Shown: piece after piece, positions 24,156 to 33,718 of the stretch | How the letters are laid out: every line of letters starts with the position of its first letter | How positions within the stretch are numbered: position 1 is the first letter of the stretch | Source of the DNA: CALJFL01 sp039964455 | GTDB taxonomy: Bacteria > Pseudomonadota > Gammaproteobacteria > Pseudomonadales > Halieaceae | Direction of reading: 5' to 3' | Assembly (NCBI GenBank): GCA_039964455.1 | Contig: JBDVXK010000021.1 | Span: forward strand, 124,001-188,000 | Length of the DNA: 64,000 nt | Translations under genes and position numbers: made by a program | The notes under the pieces: generated by a model | What the model was told of the DNA's origin: nothing | The model's input: the letters and a program-made list of their open reading frames with translations, nothing else | Database searches by the model: none

Positions 24156-26216
24156 GTGCATACTGTGATCGGCCTGTTGCGACGGGCATTCCTTTTTGGA
24201 CGGGGCCGCCCTATCGCGCTGCTCATCCTGCTTTGGACCACAACGCTCAGCGTTATCTCCGAGCTGCCTACGGACCCCACCGTAGAAGAGTTATCCGGAG
24301 ACATTACCCGGCCTTTTCGCAGCGCCAGGCAGTTTCTTTTTGACAGCTATCAAAAATACTACCCGCGGGAGCCCCTGTCTCAACCCGTTACTATCGTCGC
24401 CGTCGACGAGACCAGTCTGGCGCGAATCGGCCAATGGCCATGGCCACGTAACAAACTCGCGGAGTTGATTGATGCCATCGATTTCTATCAACCTGCCGCC
24501 ATCGGCTTTGATATGTATATGCCCGAGGCCGACCAGACATCCCCGGATCAGGTGGCCGACAATCTGCCGCCGGGCGCACCCGCGGGACTGGCGGCCCAGC
24601 TAAGGTCATTGCCCAGCCATGAAACGCGGCTGGCAGAGTCTTTGCGCAGCGTTCCCTCAATACTGGGCGCAGCAGGCTTTGATTTCGCCACCTATACCAG
24701 TAGCGCAGGCTTGCGCACCGCTCCTGTAAGCGTAAGCGGTGGTGATGCACTGCCCTATGTGCGCCGCTTTGAAGCAGTCCTGGCAAGCCTTCCTGAGCTG
24801 CAGGCTGCCGCCCGCGGCCAGGCAATACTTAGTGTCGATCTTGAGTTCGGGGTCGTTCGTCGCATTCCGCTGGTCGTCGCGATTGGCGATGAAATCGTAT
24901 CTGGACTGGCCATGGAGATGCTGCGCATCGCGACCGGATCTACAGCGGTTGAAGTCGCGGTGGGAACACATGGCATTCAGTCTGTGAGTGTTGCCGACTT
25001 ACAAGTGCCCACCCAAAGTGGTGGCGAGGTTTGGCTGCACTACTCGAAATCAGCTGCGACGGCCGGGCGCTACGTCTCTGCCATTGATGTTCTGGAAGGC
25101 CGCGCAGACCCCGGGCAGCTGGAAGGCAAGCTTGTCATGCTGGGGCTTACTGGCTCCGGGCTGCACGATATGCGGACCACCGCGTTGAGCGAACTGGTTC
25201 CTGGCATAGAAATTCAGGCCCAGTTACTTGAATCCCTGTTCGACGGTCGATTCGTATTGCGCCCCTGGTGGATGAAGTGGCTGGAGATTTCGTCCATCCT
25301 GGCTATTGGTTGCTTTCTGGTGTGGTTCATTCCCCGCACAGACTCCAAGCTCGCGCATTTTTTGCAATCAGTCCCGCGGGCTTCGATGTGGCTGACGGTA
25401 ACGCTGAATATCCTGTTGATTACGCTTGGCTATCTACTGTTCCGCGCAAGCGGACTGCTTTTTGACGCATCGTCCTTTTTCATTATTCTGTCGGGCGTCA
25501 TGGGCAGTCTGGTATCCAGTGCCATCATCGAGATCGACCGTGTCGCCAAAGACCGTACGGAGCAAGAGCAAATGGTTCGCGAGGCCGCCAATCTGGTTGC
25601 CGGCAGGCTGGTTACACGAATAGATGCCCAAACAGAGAAAAGCAGGGATACAAGACCACAAAGAGTCGCCCGAATCAGTCGCGCATTGGCCGAAAAGGCA
25701 GCTCGGCACGCAGATTTTTCGGCAGAGTTAACGGCTGAGGCTATCGATCATATCAGCGAGGTGGCACCGCTGCGTGATGTGGGCATAGCAGCATTAGCGG
25801 CGGACAGACTGCAGGGCGAACCCTTAAACGAACACGAACTGGCACAGATCGAACAGTACGGCGAGGTGGCCGACATAGCTATTGATGCGGCACGTAAAAA
25901 ACTTGAACACGATGGGCTTGCAGATACCGCAGAGGCAAAAATGTATCTGCGATATTTTCAAGAGATCGTGGAATCACACCATGAGTGGTGGAATGGTCAG
26001 GGCTATCCCAAAGGTCTGGCGGGTAACGAAATTCCTCTGGCAGCACGTATTCTCGCCGTTGTAGATTGTTATGAAGACCTGATTAAGGACCAGCCTCATC
26101 GACCTGCACTGGATCATGCAGCGGCGATGACATTTATCCTTGAGGCAGCTGGCTCCCAGTTTGACCCGCGGCTGGTACCTTATTTCGAAGAAGTGGCGAA
26201 AGAAGCGGTGACCTGA
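24156..26216 (+). CDS. CHASE2 receptor with degenerate HD-GYP-like output domain
   Basis: A 686-residue membrane receptor. After a short N-terminal membrane helix comes a periplasmic CHASE2 domain (about 45-335; TIVAVDETSLARIGQWPWPR, PAAIGFDMYMPEADQ). Three membrane helices follow (about 370-455), then a cytoplasmic domain that aligns by eye with HD-GYP phosphodiesterases. The output domain keeps HHE (608-610) and GYP (616-618) but has lost key metal residues: the first histidine is R500, the HD pair reads R540-D541, the next histidine is Y568, and the D of the DGxGYP motif is N613. It is therefore probably not an active c-di-GMP phosphodiesterase but a binding or relay module. The start is taken as GTG 24156, with a weak ribosome site. 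Confidence 0.85.
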   Translation: MHTVIGLLRRAFLFGRGRPIALLILLWTTTLSVISELPTDPTVEELSGDITRPFRSARQFLFDSYQKYYPREPLSQPVTIVAVDETSLARIGQWPWPRNKLAELIDAIDFYQPAAIGFDMYMPEADQTSPDQVADNLPPGAPAGLAAQLRSLPSHETRLAESLRSVPSILGAAGFDFATYTSSAGLRTAPVSVSGGDALPYVRRFEAVLASLPELQAAARGQAILSVDLEFGVVRRIPLVVAIGDEIVSGLAMEMLRIATGSTAVEVAVGTHGIQSVSVADLQVPTQSGGEVWLHYSKSAATAGRYVSAIDVLEGRADPGQLEGKLVMLGLTGSGLHDMRTTALSELVPGIEIQAQLLESLFDGRFVLRPWWMKWLEISSILAIGCFLVWFIPRTDSKLAHFLQSVPRASMWLTVTLNILLITLGYLLFRASGLLFDASSFFIILSGVMGSLVSSAIIEIDRVAKDRTEQEQMVREAANLVAGRLVTRIDAQTEKSRDTRPQRVARISRALAEKAARHADFSAELTAEAIDHISEVAPLRDVGIAALAADRLQGEPLNEHELAQIEQYGEVADIAIDAARKKLEHDGLADTAEAKMYLRYFQEIVESHHEWWNGQGYPKGLAGNEIPLAARILAVVDCYEDLIKDQPHRPALDHAAAMTFILEAAGSQFDPRLVPYFEEVAKEAVT

Positions 26217-26280
26217 ATCCCGGCAGAAAGACCAGTGGCAAACCGTTCTGCAATATATTTTAAGGCGCCTGGAGGCGACC

Positions 26281-27810
26281 ATGACACAATTACAAGCCAG
26301 CTTTGGTCAGCGCGCACTGTCGGCGGTAGAGCGCGTAGGCAATAGACTGCCCGACCCCGCTTTACTGTTTGTTGGGCTCCTGTTCATCGTATGGATTTTT
26401 TCCTGGCTTCTCTCTTATGTGACCTTCGATCTCATCGACCCGCGCAATGGAGAGAACCTGCAGGTTGTTAACCAATTGTCGGGAACAGCGATTACCACCT
26501 TTTTTGCCAGCATGGTCAAAACTTTTGCCCACTTTCATCCTATAGGCGTTGTACTGGTGGCGATGTTGGGCATAGGCGTGGCCGAGCATACAGGCTTCAT
26601 CAATACCGCTTTACGCGCCATGATGAACGTAACCGCACGCTGGCTGCTAACCCCCATGGTAATTCTGGTCGGGATTGTAAGTCACACAGCGGCTGATGCT
26701 GGCTACGTTCTGGTAATTCCGCTGGGCGGGGTAATTTTCTACGCGGCCGGAAGACATCCATTGGCGGGCATTGCCGCAGCATTCGCCGGTGTATCAGGTG
26801 GATTCTCCGCCAATTTTATCCCCTCGGCCATAGATCCCATGCTACAGGGCATATCACAATCGGCCGCACAGATTATTGACCCTGACGTTTCGCTCAATCC
26901 GCTCAACAATTTCTTTTTCACCGCCGCCTCATCCGTGGTGATCATCGCTCTGGGATGGATTGTCACCGACCGGATCGTCGAACCAAGACTCGCAGACACG
27001 CCACTGGATGGCGACCTGCAAGACCTTCCTACCATGGAGGCATTGACCGACAGGGAGCGCAGCGCCCTGAAAATCGCCCTGGGTAGCCTGCTGGCTGGCA
27101 TCGCTGTCCTTGCGATATCCGCCTGGCCAGAGAGTTCCGCCTGGCGAGGATCTTCAGGCTCACTCACCGAGCGAGGAGCGCCCCTGATGGCCTCTATCGT
27201 GCCGCTAATCTTTGTACTCTTTTTGTTACCGGGCATTAGCTACGGGGTGAAGGCGGGTACGGTCACAAGCGCAAAAGACATCATCGATGGTATGACGAAC
27301 GCAATGCATAACATGGCCTACTACCTCGTTATCATGTTCTTTATTGCGCAGTTTCTGTATGCATTTTCAGCGTCCAACATGGGAATACTATTAGCCCTGA
27401 AGGGAGCGATAATACTGAAAGGCCTCGGCTTGCCAGCCGCCCTGACGATTACCGGTGTAGTGCTTCTAACGGGTCTGCTGAACCTGTTTGTAGGATCGGC
27501 GTCTGCCAAATGGGCCCTACTCGCACCCATTCTTGTGCCAATGCTGATGGAAGTGGGCATATCTCCTGATCTGACCCAGGCTGCCTATCGTGTTGGCGAC
27601 TCTACTACCAACATTATCACTCCGCTGATGCCGTATTTCCCGCTGGTTGTTGTGTACTGCCAGCGCTACCTCAAGGATGCAGGCATAGGCACAGTAACCG
27701 CCTTAATGCTGCCCTACTCTCTCACATTTATTATTCTTTGGACTGCATTCCTGCTGGCATACTGGGCATTAGGCGTACCACTGGGATTACAATCCAGCTA
27801 CATTTTCTAG
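26281..27810 (+). CDS. AbgT-family transporter
   Basis: A 509-residue inner-membrane transporter of the AbgT family. It begins with LSAVERVGNRLPDPALLFVGLL and has the conserved internal segments HFHPIGVVLVAMLGIGVAEHTGF and SHTAADAGYVLVIPLGG. The second inverted half holds GSASAKWALLAPILVPM and DSTTNIITPLMPYFPLVV. Known members import p-aminobenzoyl-glutamate or export sulfonamides using proton or sodium gradients. GGAGG is well placed before the ATG. It sits alone between the CHASE2 gene and an opposing AsmA-like gene, so its cargo here is not indicated by context. Confidence 0.93.
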   Translation: MTQLQASFGQRALSAVERVGNRLPDPALLFVGLLFIVWIFSWLLSYVTFDLIDPRNGENLQVVNQLSGTAITTFFASMVKTFAHFHPIGVVLVAMLGIGVAEHTGFINTALRAMMNVTARWLLTPMVILVGIVSHTAADAGYVLVIPLGGVIFYAAGRHPLAGIAAAFAGVSGGFSANFIPSAIDPMLQGISQSAAQIIDPDVSLNPLNNFFFTAASSVVIIALGWIVTDRIVEPRLADTPLDGDLQDLPTMEALTDRERSALKIALGSLLAGIAVLAISAWPESSAWRGSSGSLTERGAPLMASIVPLIFVLFLLPGISYGVKAGTVTSAKDIIDGMTNAMHNMAYYLVIMFFIAQFLYAFSASNMGILLALKGAIILKGLGLPAALTITGVVLLTGLLNLFVGSASAKWALLAPILVPMLMEVGISPDLTQAAYRVGDSTTNIITPLMPYFPLVVVYCQRYLKDAGIGTVTALMLPYSLTFIILWTAFLLAYWALGVPLGLQSSYIF

Positions 27811-27825
27811 AATAATAGGGCTGGA

Positions 27826-30800
27826 TCAAAAGCTGCCAGGGATTGGTTCCGCAAGCAGGCGGCTGTAAGCGCGACGGGTATCTCTCTCTGCGCTGTCGTA
27901 AAGTCCTTTGCAGGGATTCTTTGACGTTGCCACCCAGCGGTCCCATAAACCTTCCGCCAGTATTGATAGCCCCCCTGTCGCCACCGCCGCTCCACCAGAA
28001 ACCGCTGCACCTTTTGCGTCAAAGGCCAGCTGCGGATTCGCAAGATTACCGCCCAGTTTTATGTAAGGGGTAATCGCCTTACTCACACTTATTCCAACAC
28101 CTCTTCGGGAACGTGTATTAAACGCGATATCCAACCTTTCGTTTTTCAGGTTTACGCGACCGCTTGCAACAACATCGACTTTATCCGTTCTGATGGCAAG
28201 TCCAGGAACCACGTCCATAACACCACTCTTGAACAGTGCCGCACCGGCATGGCATTCCAGGTTGGTATAGGGCTCTGATTGTGCGGTGGGTACTAAATTT
28301 TCGAAAACCTCCCCTACGATGTCGCCAAAGAAAAGATCCAAGCCGCGATTATTCATTCGCCCGCCACCGCCACGAAAAGCAACTGCACCATCAAGGCTCC
28401 CTGCCCATTCGCGAAGGCTTGCGCCCTGCCCACTGATGCGCAGCCGAGATAGCGTTTTCTGATCCTCGGTTAAGTTGTCCGTAAATACCCAAATAAGTGG
28501 AACCCGCCGGCTTCTGATATAGAATTCAAAGGCACCACCCTCTTCTAGACTGATAATGCTGGCCATAGCAGAACCTTCCACCTTGGGACCATTCCACTCA
28601 AATTTTTCGATTGTAAGCTTACCGTTATTGACACCCAGCGCCAGCTCAACCATGGCATTCAAGTCTTCATCAACATCCACCGCATTCGCGGTATATGCCA
28701 GCGATCCCTGGAGGCTATGGAGCCAGCTGAAATCCAGTTTAACGTCCGGAATAACGCGCTCAGCCAACTCAACTTTACTGAGTTGATCGGTAAGCTCTTC
28801 AAGGGGTTCTGATTGACCAGCCGCAAGCCTCTCTGCTTCGTTGGCTTCCAACTCGTCGACATCGGGTACAAGGTGCGTCAAGTCGACATGGTTGGAATGC
28901 AAACGCACATCTATGGTCGGAACCTCGGAGAATTCGAACGAAACGCTACCGGAAAGATCAGTTTTCCCGTGACTGATGGCAACCGGGCTTAGCGACAATG
29001 CCCCGTTGTCGCCACCGAGTTTGGCTTCCACTGTATAACTCATGTCGGGCAGAAAAAAATCCGGATCAACACCGACTATCTGACGCAGACTGGCGGAGCT
29101 ACTGCCTGAAAGACTTAAAGAGCCCTGCCCGGCCAGACCCGAGCCTTCACCCTCAATCTCGAATTCTGCGTTCAATTGATTCCCGGCGATATTCCCGGAT
29201 AGCAGTTCTATTTTGATTAAAGGTGGCAGGTAGACGAGATCTGCCTGCAGGGTAAATGGGTCGACCGGAAGCTCACGTCCTAGCCATGGGCCAAGCACCT
29301 GATCCAGGTTATCGCCCTCCGCACTGAATGAAATAGATGAATCCGCGTACTTTTCCCGATTAGACAGCAAGGCATCCAGCGACACCTTACCCCCAGCCAG
29401 GCTTGCACTGGCATCACTCAGCCGAAAACCATCAGACCCATTAACAAGCTTACCGGCCGCATGGAATGGCAACACCAAATCAGGAACATCTTCGATAACA
29501 CGCAGGAGCTCCAACACGTTCGGCCCGCTTGCAGACATGCTCAGATCCAGGCCTTCCAGCGTTATAGGATTGCCTACAATACCCTCGAAGGCCGCAGTGC
29601 TAGCGCCAGAAATCACATTGGCATCACTCACTAGCAGGCGACTCGGCGAGCCTCCGAACTTAGCCTTCACGTCCAGAGGAAAACGCTGCAAGGCCTCCAC
29701 TTGTAAGCCATAGCCGCTGAGCATGTCGGCAAGGTCTGGCGTGGTGAGATTCATGCTCCCGCTAAAGTTACTGGTCGCAAGCAATGCCTCGGTTTCGCCG
29801 GTGATAGCAAGGTTAAAGCTATCTGACGTGAACAGGCTGTCCTCAATTTGCCAGACCTGATCGCCGCGACGCAGATTTGCTGTAAGGCTGAAAGGCTCCG
29901 GTGGCAGGTTAACAAGGCCTATGGTTTTTCCAAAGATTGCCATGTTGCCAGCCTTCAAACTGGCTGCCAGGTCGGTGCCGACAAAATCCGGGCCTTCGCC
30001 GATCACCCCTTTAACCACCACTGAGGAATTGTCGCCTATCACCGCAACGTCCAGAAGCTCCACTCCGTCCTCATCCGACTTCAACTCTGCAGTTATCCCA
30101 TAGGGAACATCGGGCAGTTCCGTCATGCCTATGAGAGGTGCAACCAAAGACAGGTTAAAGCCCTCCGCTTTAATGGTCGCCCGCCAATCGTCAATTTCCG
30201 GAAAAGCGGGCAATTCGGCGTCAATACTCAGTCGGGTATCACCGGCAGTTGCACTGGATTTAGCCAGCCCCATAAGAGTCCCACGCCTGTAAGCACGTCC
30301 ACTCACTGCAAAGGGCAAGTCAGGCACGCCTGCGATATCAAACATGAACCCCAATTCCTGCAGGGATGGCCCGGCAAGCTCATAGTTCACTTCTATACCA
30401 TCAAGCCGCAAAAAATCTTCAATGGTAGCGTCTACATCAAGCTCGAACTCCTCCAGCGACCAGGAACCGACAACCGCCACAGTTTCTTCTTCATGCGATA
30501 TTCGCGCGTCAAGGGCTAAGGGACCATCACGAACCTCTGGCATACCCAGGGTGTCGAGCAATAGTCGTGATGTGGGCGCCCTGACCTCCAGCGCAAGGTC
30601 TGGCCCCGCAAGCGACCGCGCGTCGGCAATCGAGCCTTTGGCCAATAGCTGTAGTTGCCCCCAACTTCCATTGATATCCAGCTGCAAGTTTTTACCGGCA
30701 AGCAGACCGCCAACAGGACCGAGAAAGCCATCAATTTTGAAGGGAGTAGCATTGAGGTCGCCGTCAAAATCGACTTGCAGCAGTCTATCTTCGGGACTTT

Positions 30801-31428
30801 CTGCAATGACGCCTGACAAGGTGGCTAACAGGTCCTGATCGTTATCTTTAAAAATAACTGTTCCGTCAGTTACAGCTACATCGAGAAGAATAACGGGAAA
30901 GGGGCCGTCACCAATGCCGTCAGCATCCAGGCGGTCGCTCTCTAACAGGGGTTTTTCCTGCGCAGCCCACAGATCCCAGGTGGCAGGGTGATCATCAATG
31001 CGTTCAAAATTTACCCGTGGCCGTGTCAAACGCAGCGAGTGAATCAGAATGGGACCCTCACGCCACAAAGAAGGCAGATTAAGTTCTAACTCAAGCTCGT
31101 TGACCGAAACAAAGTGGGCCTGCTCCGACCATTCCGGGTTAGCCAACGATACCCCGGTCGCTCTGATACGGGCATCCCAGGTGAGATCGGCCTCCAGTAA
31201 TTCACCTATGACCAACTGACGATTAAATACCCGAGAAAGCGACCACTCAAGAACAGGTTCAAGCCGAGCAGGGTCACCACGAAGATAGACAAAACCGCCG
31301 GCGACCAGACTAGCGATCAGTGCAATCGCGATACTGCAGCCGATCATTAAAGGTTTCAGCCAGTGGTGCCTGGACAAAGGGCGCTCAGAGTGCATTCGAA
31401 CGACTATACCCCCGACGAGGTTTTTCAC
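27826..31428 (-). CDS. AsmA-like membrane-anchored protein
   Basis: A 1200-residue protein with a single N-terminal membrane helix (IALIASLVAGGFVYLRG) and a very long periplasmic part of repeating beta strands, as in AsmA, YhdP and TamB proteins. The opening after the helix (ARLEPVLEWSLSRVFNRQLVIG) and the repeated LxGxx strand patterns are typical, and the C-terminal region resembles the AsmA end domain (VDVVASGRVNLKNERLDIAFN). Members form tubes that move phospholipid between the inner and outer membrane. Start is GTG at 31428; an ATG 11 codons later is an alternative. No ribosome site is clear for either. Confidence 0.85.
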   Translation of the reverse strand: MKNLVGGIVVRMHSERPLSRHHWLKPLMIGCSIAIALIASLVAGGFVYLRGDPARLEPVLEWSLSRVFNRQLVIGELLEADLTWDARIRATGVSLANPEWSEQAHFVSVNELELELNLPSLWREGPILIHSLRLTRPRVNFERIDDHPATWDLWAAQEKPLLESDRLDADGIGDGPFPVILLDVAVTDGTVIFKDNDQDLLATLSGVIAESPEDRLLQVDFDGDLNATPFKIDGFLGPVGGLLAGKNLQLDINGSWGQLQLLAKGSIADARSLAGPDLALEVRAPTSRLLLDTLGMPEVRDGPLALDARISHEEETVAVVGSWSLEEFELDVDATIEDFLRLDGIEVNYELAGPSLQELGFMFDIAGVPDLPFAVSGRAYRRGTLMGLAKSSATAGDTRLSIDAELPAFPEIDDWRATIKAEGFNLSLVAPLIGMTELPDVPYGITAELKSDEDGVELLDVAVIGDNSSVVVKGVIGEGPDFVGTDLAASLKAGNMAIFGKTIGLVNLPPEPFSLTANLRRGDQVWQIEDSLFTSDSFNLAITGETEALLATSNFSGSMNLTTPDLADMLSGYGLQVEALQRFPLDVKAKFGGSPSRLLVSDANVISGASTAAFEGIVGNPITLEGLDLSMSASGPNVLELLRVIEDVPDLVLPFHAAGKLVNGSDGFRLSDASASLAGGKVSLDALLSNREKYADSSISFSAEGDNLDQVLGPWLGRELPVDPFTLQADLVYLPPLIKIELLSGNIAGNQLNAEFEIEGEGSGLAGQGSLSLSGSSSASLRQIVGVDPDFFLPDMSYTVEAKLGGDNGALSLSPVAISHGKTDLSGSVSFEFSEVPTIDVRLHSNHVDLTHLVPDVDELEANEAERLAAGQSEPLEELTDQLSKVELAERVIPDVKLDFSWLHSLQGSLAYTANAVDVDEDLNAMVELALGVNNGKLTIEKFEWNGPKVEGSAMASIISLEEGGAFEFYIRSRRVPLIWVFTDNLTEDQKTLSRLRISGQGASLREWAGSLDGAVAFRGGGGRMNNRGLDLFFGDIVGEVFENLVPTAQSEPYTNLECHAGAALFKSGVMDVVPGLAIRTDKVDVVASGRVNLKNERLDIAFNTRSRRGVGISVSKAITPYIKLGGNLANPQLAFDAKGAAVSGGAAVATGGLSILAEGLWDRWVATSKNPCKGLYDSAERDTRRAYSRLLAEPIPGSF

Positions 31429-31528
31429 AAGCGGAGCACGGGGATTATCGCGCTGGGGTATGGATTTGAAGGCAAATCAAGCCTACGCTGGTTTATACAC
31501 CTGACCGCCAACGAGAGACAGTGAAGCA

Positions 31529-33646
31529 ATGCGCAATACAGGAGTAAGACAAGGACTACCCTCATTTATCAGCTTGCTGGTCGCCACCCTGGCCGCACCA
31601 CTGTTCGCGCAGGACCAGGCGGCGAACACCGCAAAACAGTCTTACGTCACCCATTGCAGCCAATGCCATGGAGCAAGCCTGAGAGGGTCTGCGCATGGCT
31701 CCCCGCTCAAGGGCAAGACATTCAATGCCAAGTGGGCTGGCGAGGAAGAGGCGCTTTTTAATTACGTGCGCCAGAATATGCCACCCGCTAACGCGAGCGC
31801 CATTACCGACAATGGCCACCTAGCAATACTGGGTTATATCGCACAGGTGAACAATCAGCTCGAGTCTGACGTTGAGACGCTGGAACCGCAGGTATTTGCA
31901 GAACTGGCGACTACAACCGGACAGGACGGTGACACTGCCTGGGAAAGCTTCTCGGCAGCTGGCACCATCGATGAATCTGCTCGCAGCAAAGGGGGCTATA
32001 CCAATCGAGTCGTGGATAATTATCGTCCGGTGAGCAGTGAGATGCTGGCCAACCCTCCTCCCGGAGACTGGTTGAGCTGGCGACGCACACTCGATGGCCA
32101 GGCTTACAGCCCGCTGCAACAAATAGACAAGAGCACTGTAAAGCAGTTGAAGCTGGCCTGGGTTATGGCCATGAACGACGGCAGTAACCAGGTAACCCCA
32201 CTGGTACACGACGGTGTGATGTACCTGACTCATCCGGGGAATGTGATTCAGGCGGTTGAGGCCGACTCGGGTGAGCTAATCTGGGAATACAAGCACGACT
32301 TCCCCCCGGCAGCCAAAACACTGGGTGGGCCAACGCGGAACATTGCTCTTTACCAGGACAAGGTATTTCTCAGTACCTATGACGCAGCAATTGTCGCCCT
32401 GGATGCGCGTACTGGAGAAAAGCTGTGGCAAACTCAAAAAGCCGACTACCTACAAGCTTACACTCACACCAGCGGCCCCATCATTGGCGATGGCGTCGTG
32501 CTAAGCGGCATCAATGGTTGTGAGCTCTACACCCAAGATGGCTGTTTCGTTACCGGCCACGATCCCGACAGCGGCAAAGAACTCTGGCGCACATCCACTA
32601 TCGCCCTGCCCGGCGAAGAGCATGGAGACACCTGGGGCGGACACCCTGCCGAGATGCGCGCCGGTGGTGATACCTGGATTGCCGGGTCTTATGACCCCGA
32701 ACTGAAGCTGTTTTTTATCGGCACGTCGCAAGCCAAGCCCTGGGTCGCTGCCAGCCGGGGCATGGCTACCAGCGATGCGGCACTTTACACCAACTCTACA
32801 CTGGCACTGGACCCAAGGACCGGCGTCATAAAGTGGTTTTTCCAACATATTCCCGGTGAAACAATCGACATGGAGACCGGCTTTGAACGCATATTGGTCG
32901 ACATAGACGGAACGCCGGCGCTGCTGACCGTGGGCAAGGATGGGATTCTGTGGAAACTGGATCGACGCAATGGCAAATTTCTAGACCTGGTGGAAACGCT
33001 GCCGCAAAATATTTACGCAGCCATCGACCGCAAACAGGGAAAGGTGACGTATCGCCAGGACATTGTTAACGCTGGGATCAACGACACCATAGTGGCTTGT
33101 CCGGGTATTTACGGCGGGCATAACTGGCAGGCCGCAGCATTGGACCCTATTCGTCAGTCGTTATTCTTGCCTCTGCATCAGCTCTGTTCAGACATGGTTG
33201 GCCGGGAAGTTTCGCTTGAGCCGGGCGGCGGCGGCTACGGCGGCGACAGCCGTACGTATGAAATGCCGGGCAGCAATGGCAACCTGGCAAGACTGGCAGC
33301 CTTCGATATCGCATCATTGAAAGAACGCTGGCACTATCAGCAACGGGCCATGTTTCTTACCGGCGCACTGGCAACTGCGGGTGGACTGCTTTTCATAGGC
33401 GACGTTGATCGCTATTTCAAAGCCTTTGATGCAGATAATGGAAAGGTATTGTGGCAAACCCGACTGGGCGCACCTCTACATGGTTACCCGATCAGCTACA
33501 GCGTAAATGACAAACAATACATCGCCGTACCGACGGGAATTGGTGTATTCCGGGCATTGACCGCAGTAGTCAGCCCGGAGATCTACCAGCCCACCAACGG
33601 CCAGGCGCTCTATGTCTTCGAGCTAAGTGCAGGAGGCAAAGACTAA
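31529..33646 (+). CDS. PQQ-dependent dehydrogenase with N-terminal cytochrome c
   Basis: A 705-residue quinohaemoprotein in the periplasm. A signal peptide (to about residue 27) is followed by a c-type haem domain with CSQCH (C43, C46, H47) and a distal region around MPPANA. From about residue 175 an eight-bladed PQQ propeller follows, with repeated tryptophan motifs such as DARTGEKLW and FDADNGKVLWQT. The catalytic aspartate is D447, in PGETIDMETG; two residues later is E449, where lanthanide enzymes have Asp and calcium enzymes Ala. It probably oxidises an alcohol and passes electrons from PQQ to its own haem. No PQQ synthesis genes are present here. Confidence 0.88.
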   Translation: MRNTGVRQGLPSFISLLVATLAAPLFAQDQAANTAKQSYVTHCSQCHGASLRGSAHGSPLKGKTFNAKWAGEEEALFNYVRQNMPPANASAITDNGHLAILGYIAQVNNQLESDVETLEPQVFAELATTTGQDGDTAWESFSAAGTIDESARSKGGYTNRVVDNYRPVSSEMLANPPPGDWLSWRRTLDGQAYSPLQQIDKSTVKQLKLAWVMAMNDGSNQVTPLVHDGVMYLTHPGNVIQAVEADSGELIWEYKHDFPPAAKTLGGPTRNIALYQDKVFLSTYDAAIVALDARTGEKLWQTQKADYLQAYTHTSGPIIGDGVVLSGINGCELYTQDGCFVTGHDPDSGKELWRTSTIALPGEEHGDTWGGHPAEMRAGGDTWIAGSYDPELKLFFIGTSQAKPWVAASRGMATSDAALYTNSTLALDPRTGVIKWFFQHIPGETIDMETGFERILVDIDGTPALLTVGKDGILWKLDRRNGKFLDLVETLPQNIYAAIDRKQGKVTYRQDIVNAGINDTIVACPGIYGGHNWQAAALDPIRQSLFLPLHQLCSDMVGREVSLEPGGGGYGGDSRTYEMPGSNGNLARLAAFDIASLKERWHYQQRAMFLTGALATAGGLLFIGDVDRYFKAFDADNGKVLWQTRLGAPLHGYPISYSVNDKQYIAVPTGIGVFRALTAVVSPEIYQPTNGQALYVFELSAGGKD

Positions 33647-33718
33647 TTTCTACGAATCACAGTTGGCTGGCATATTCTTCGGTATACTCGCTCATCACCT
33701 GATTGAGAGACATTCACT

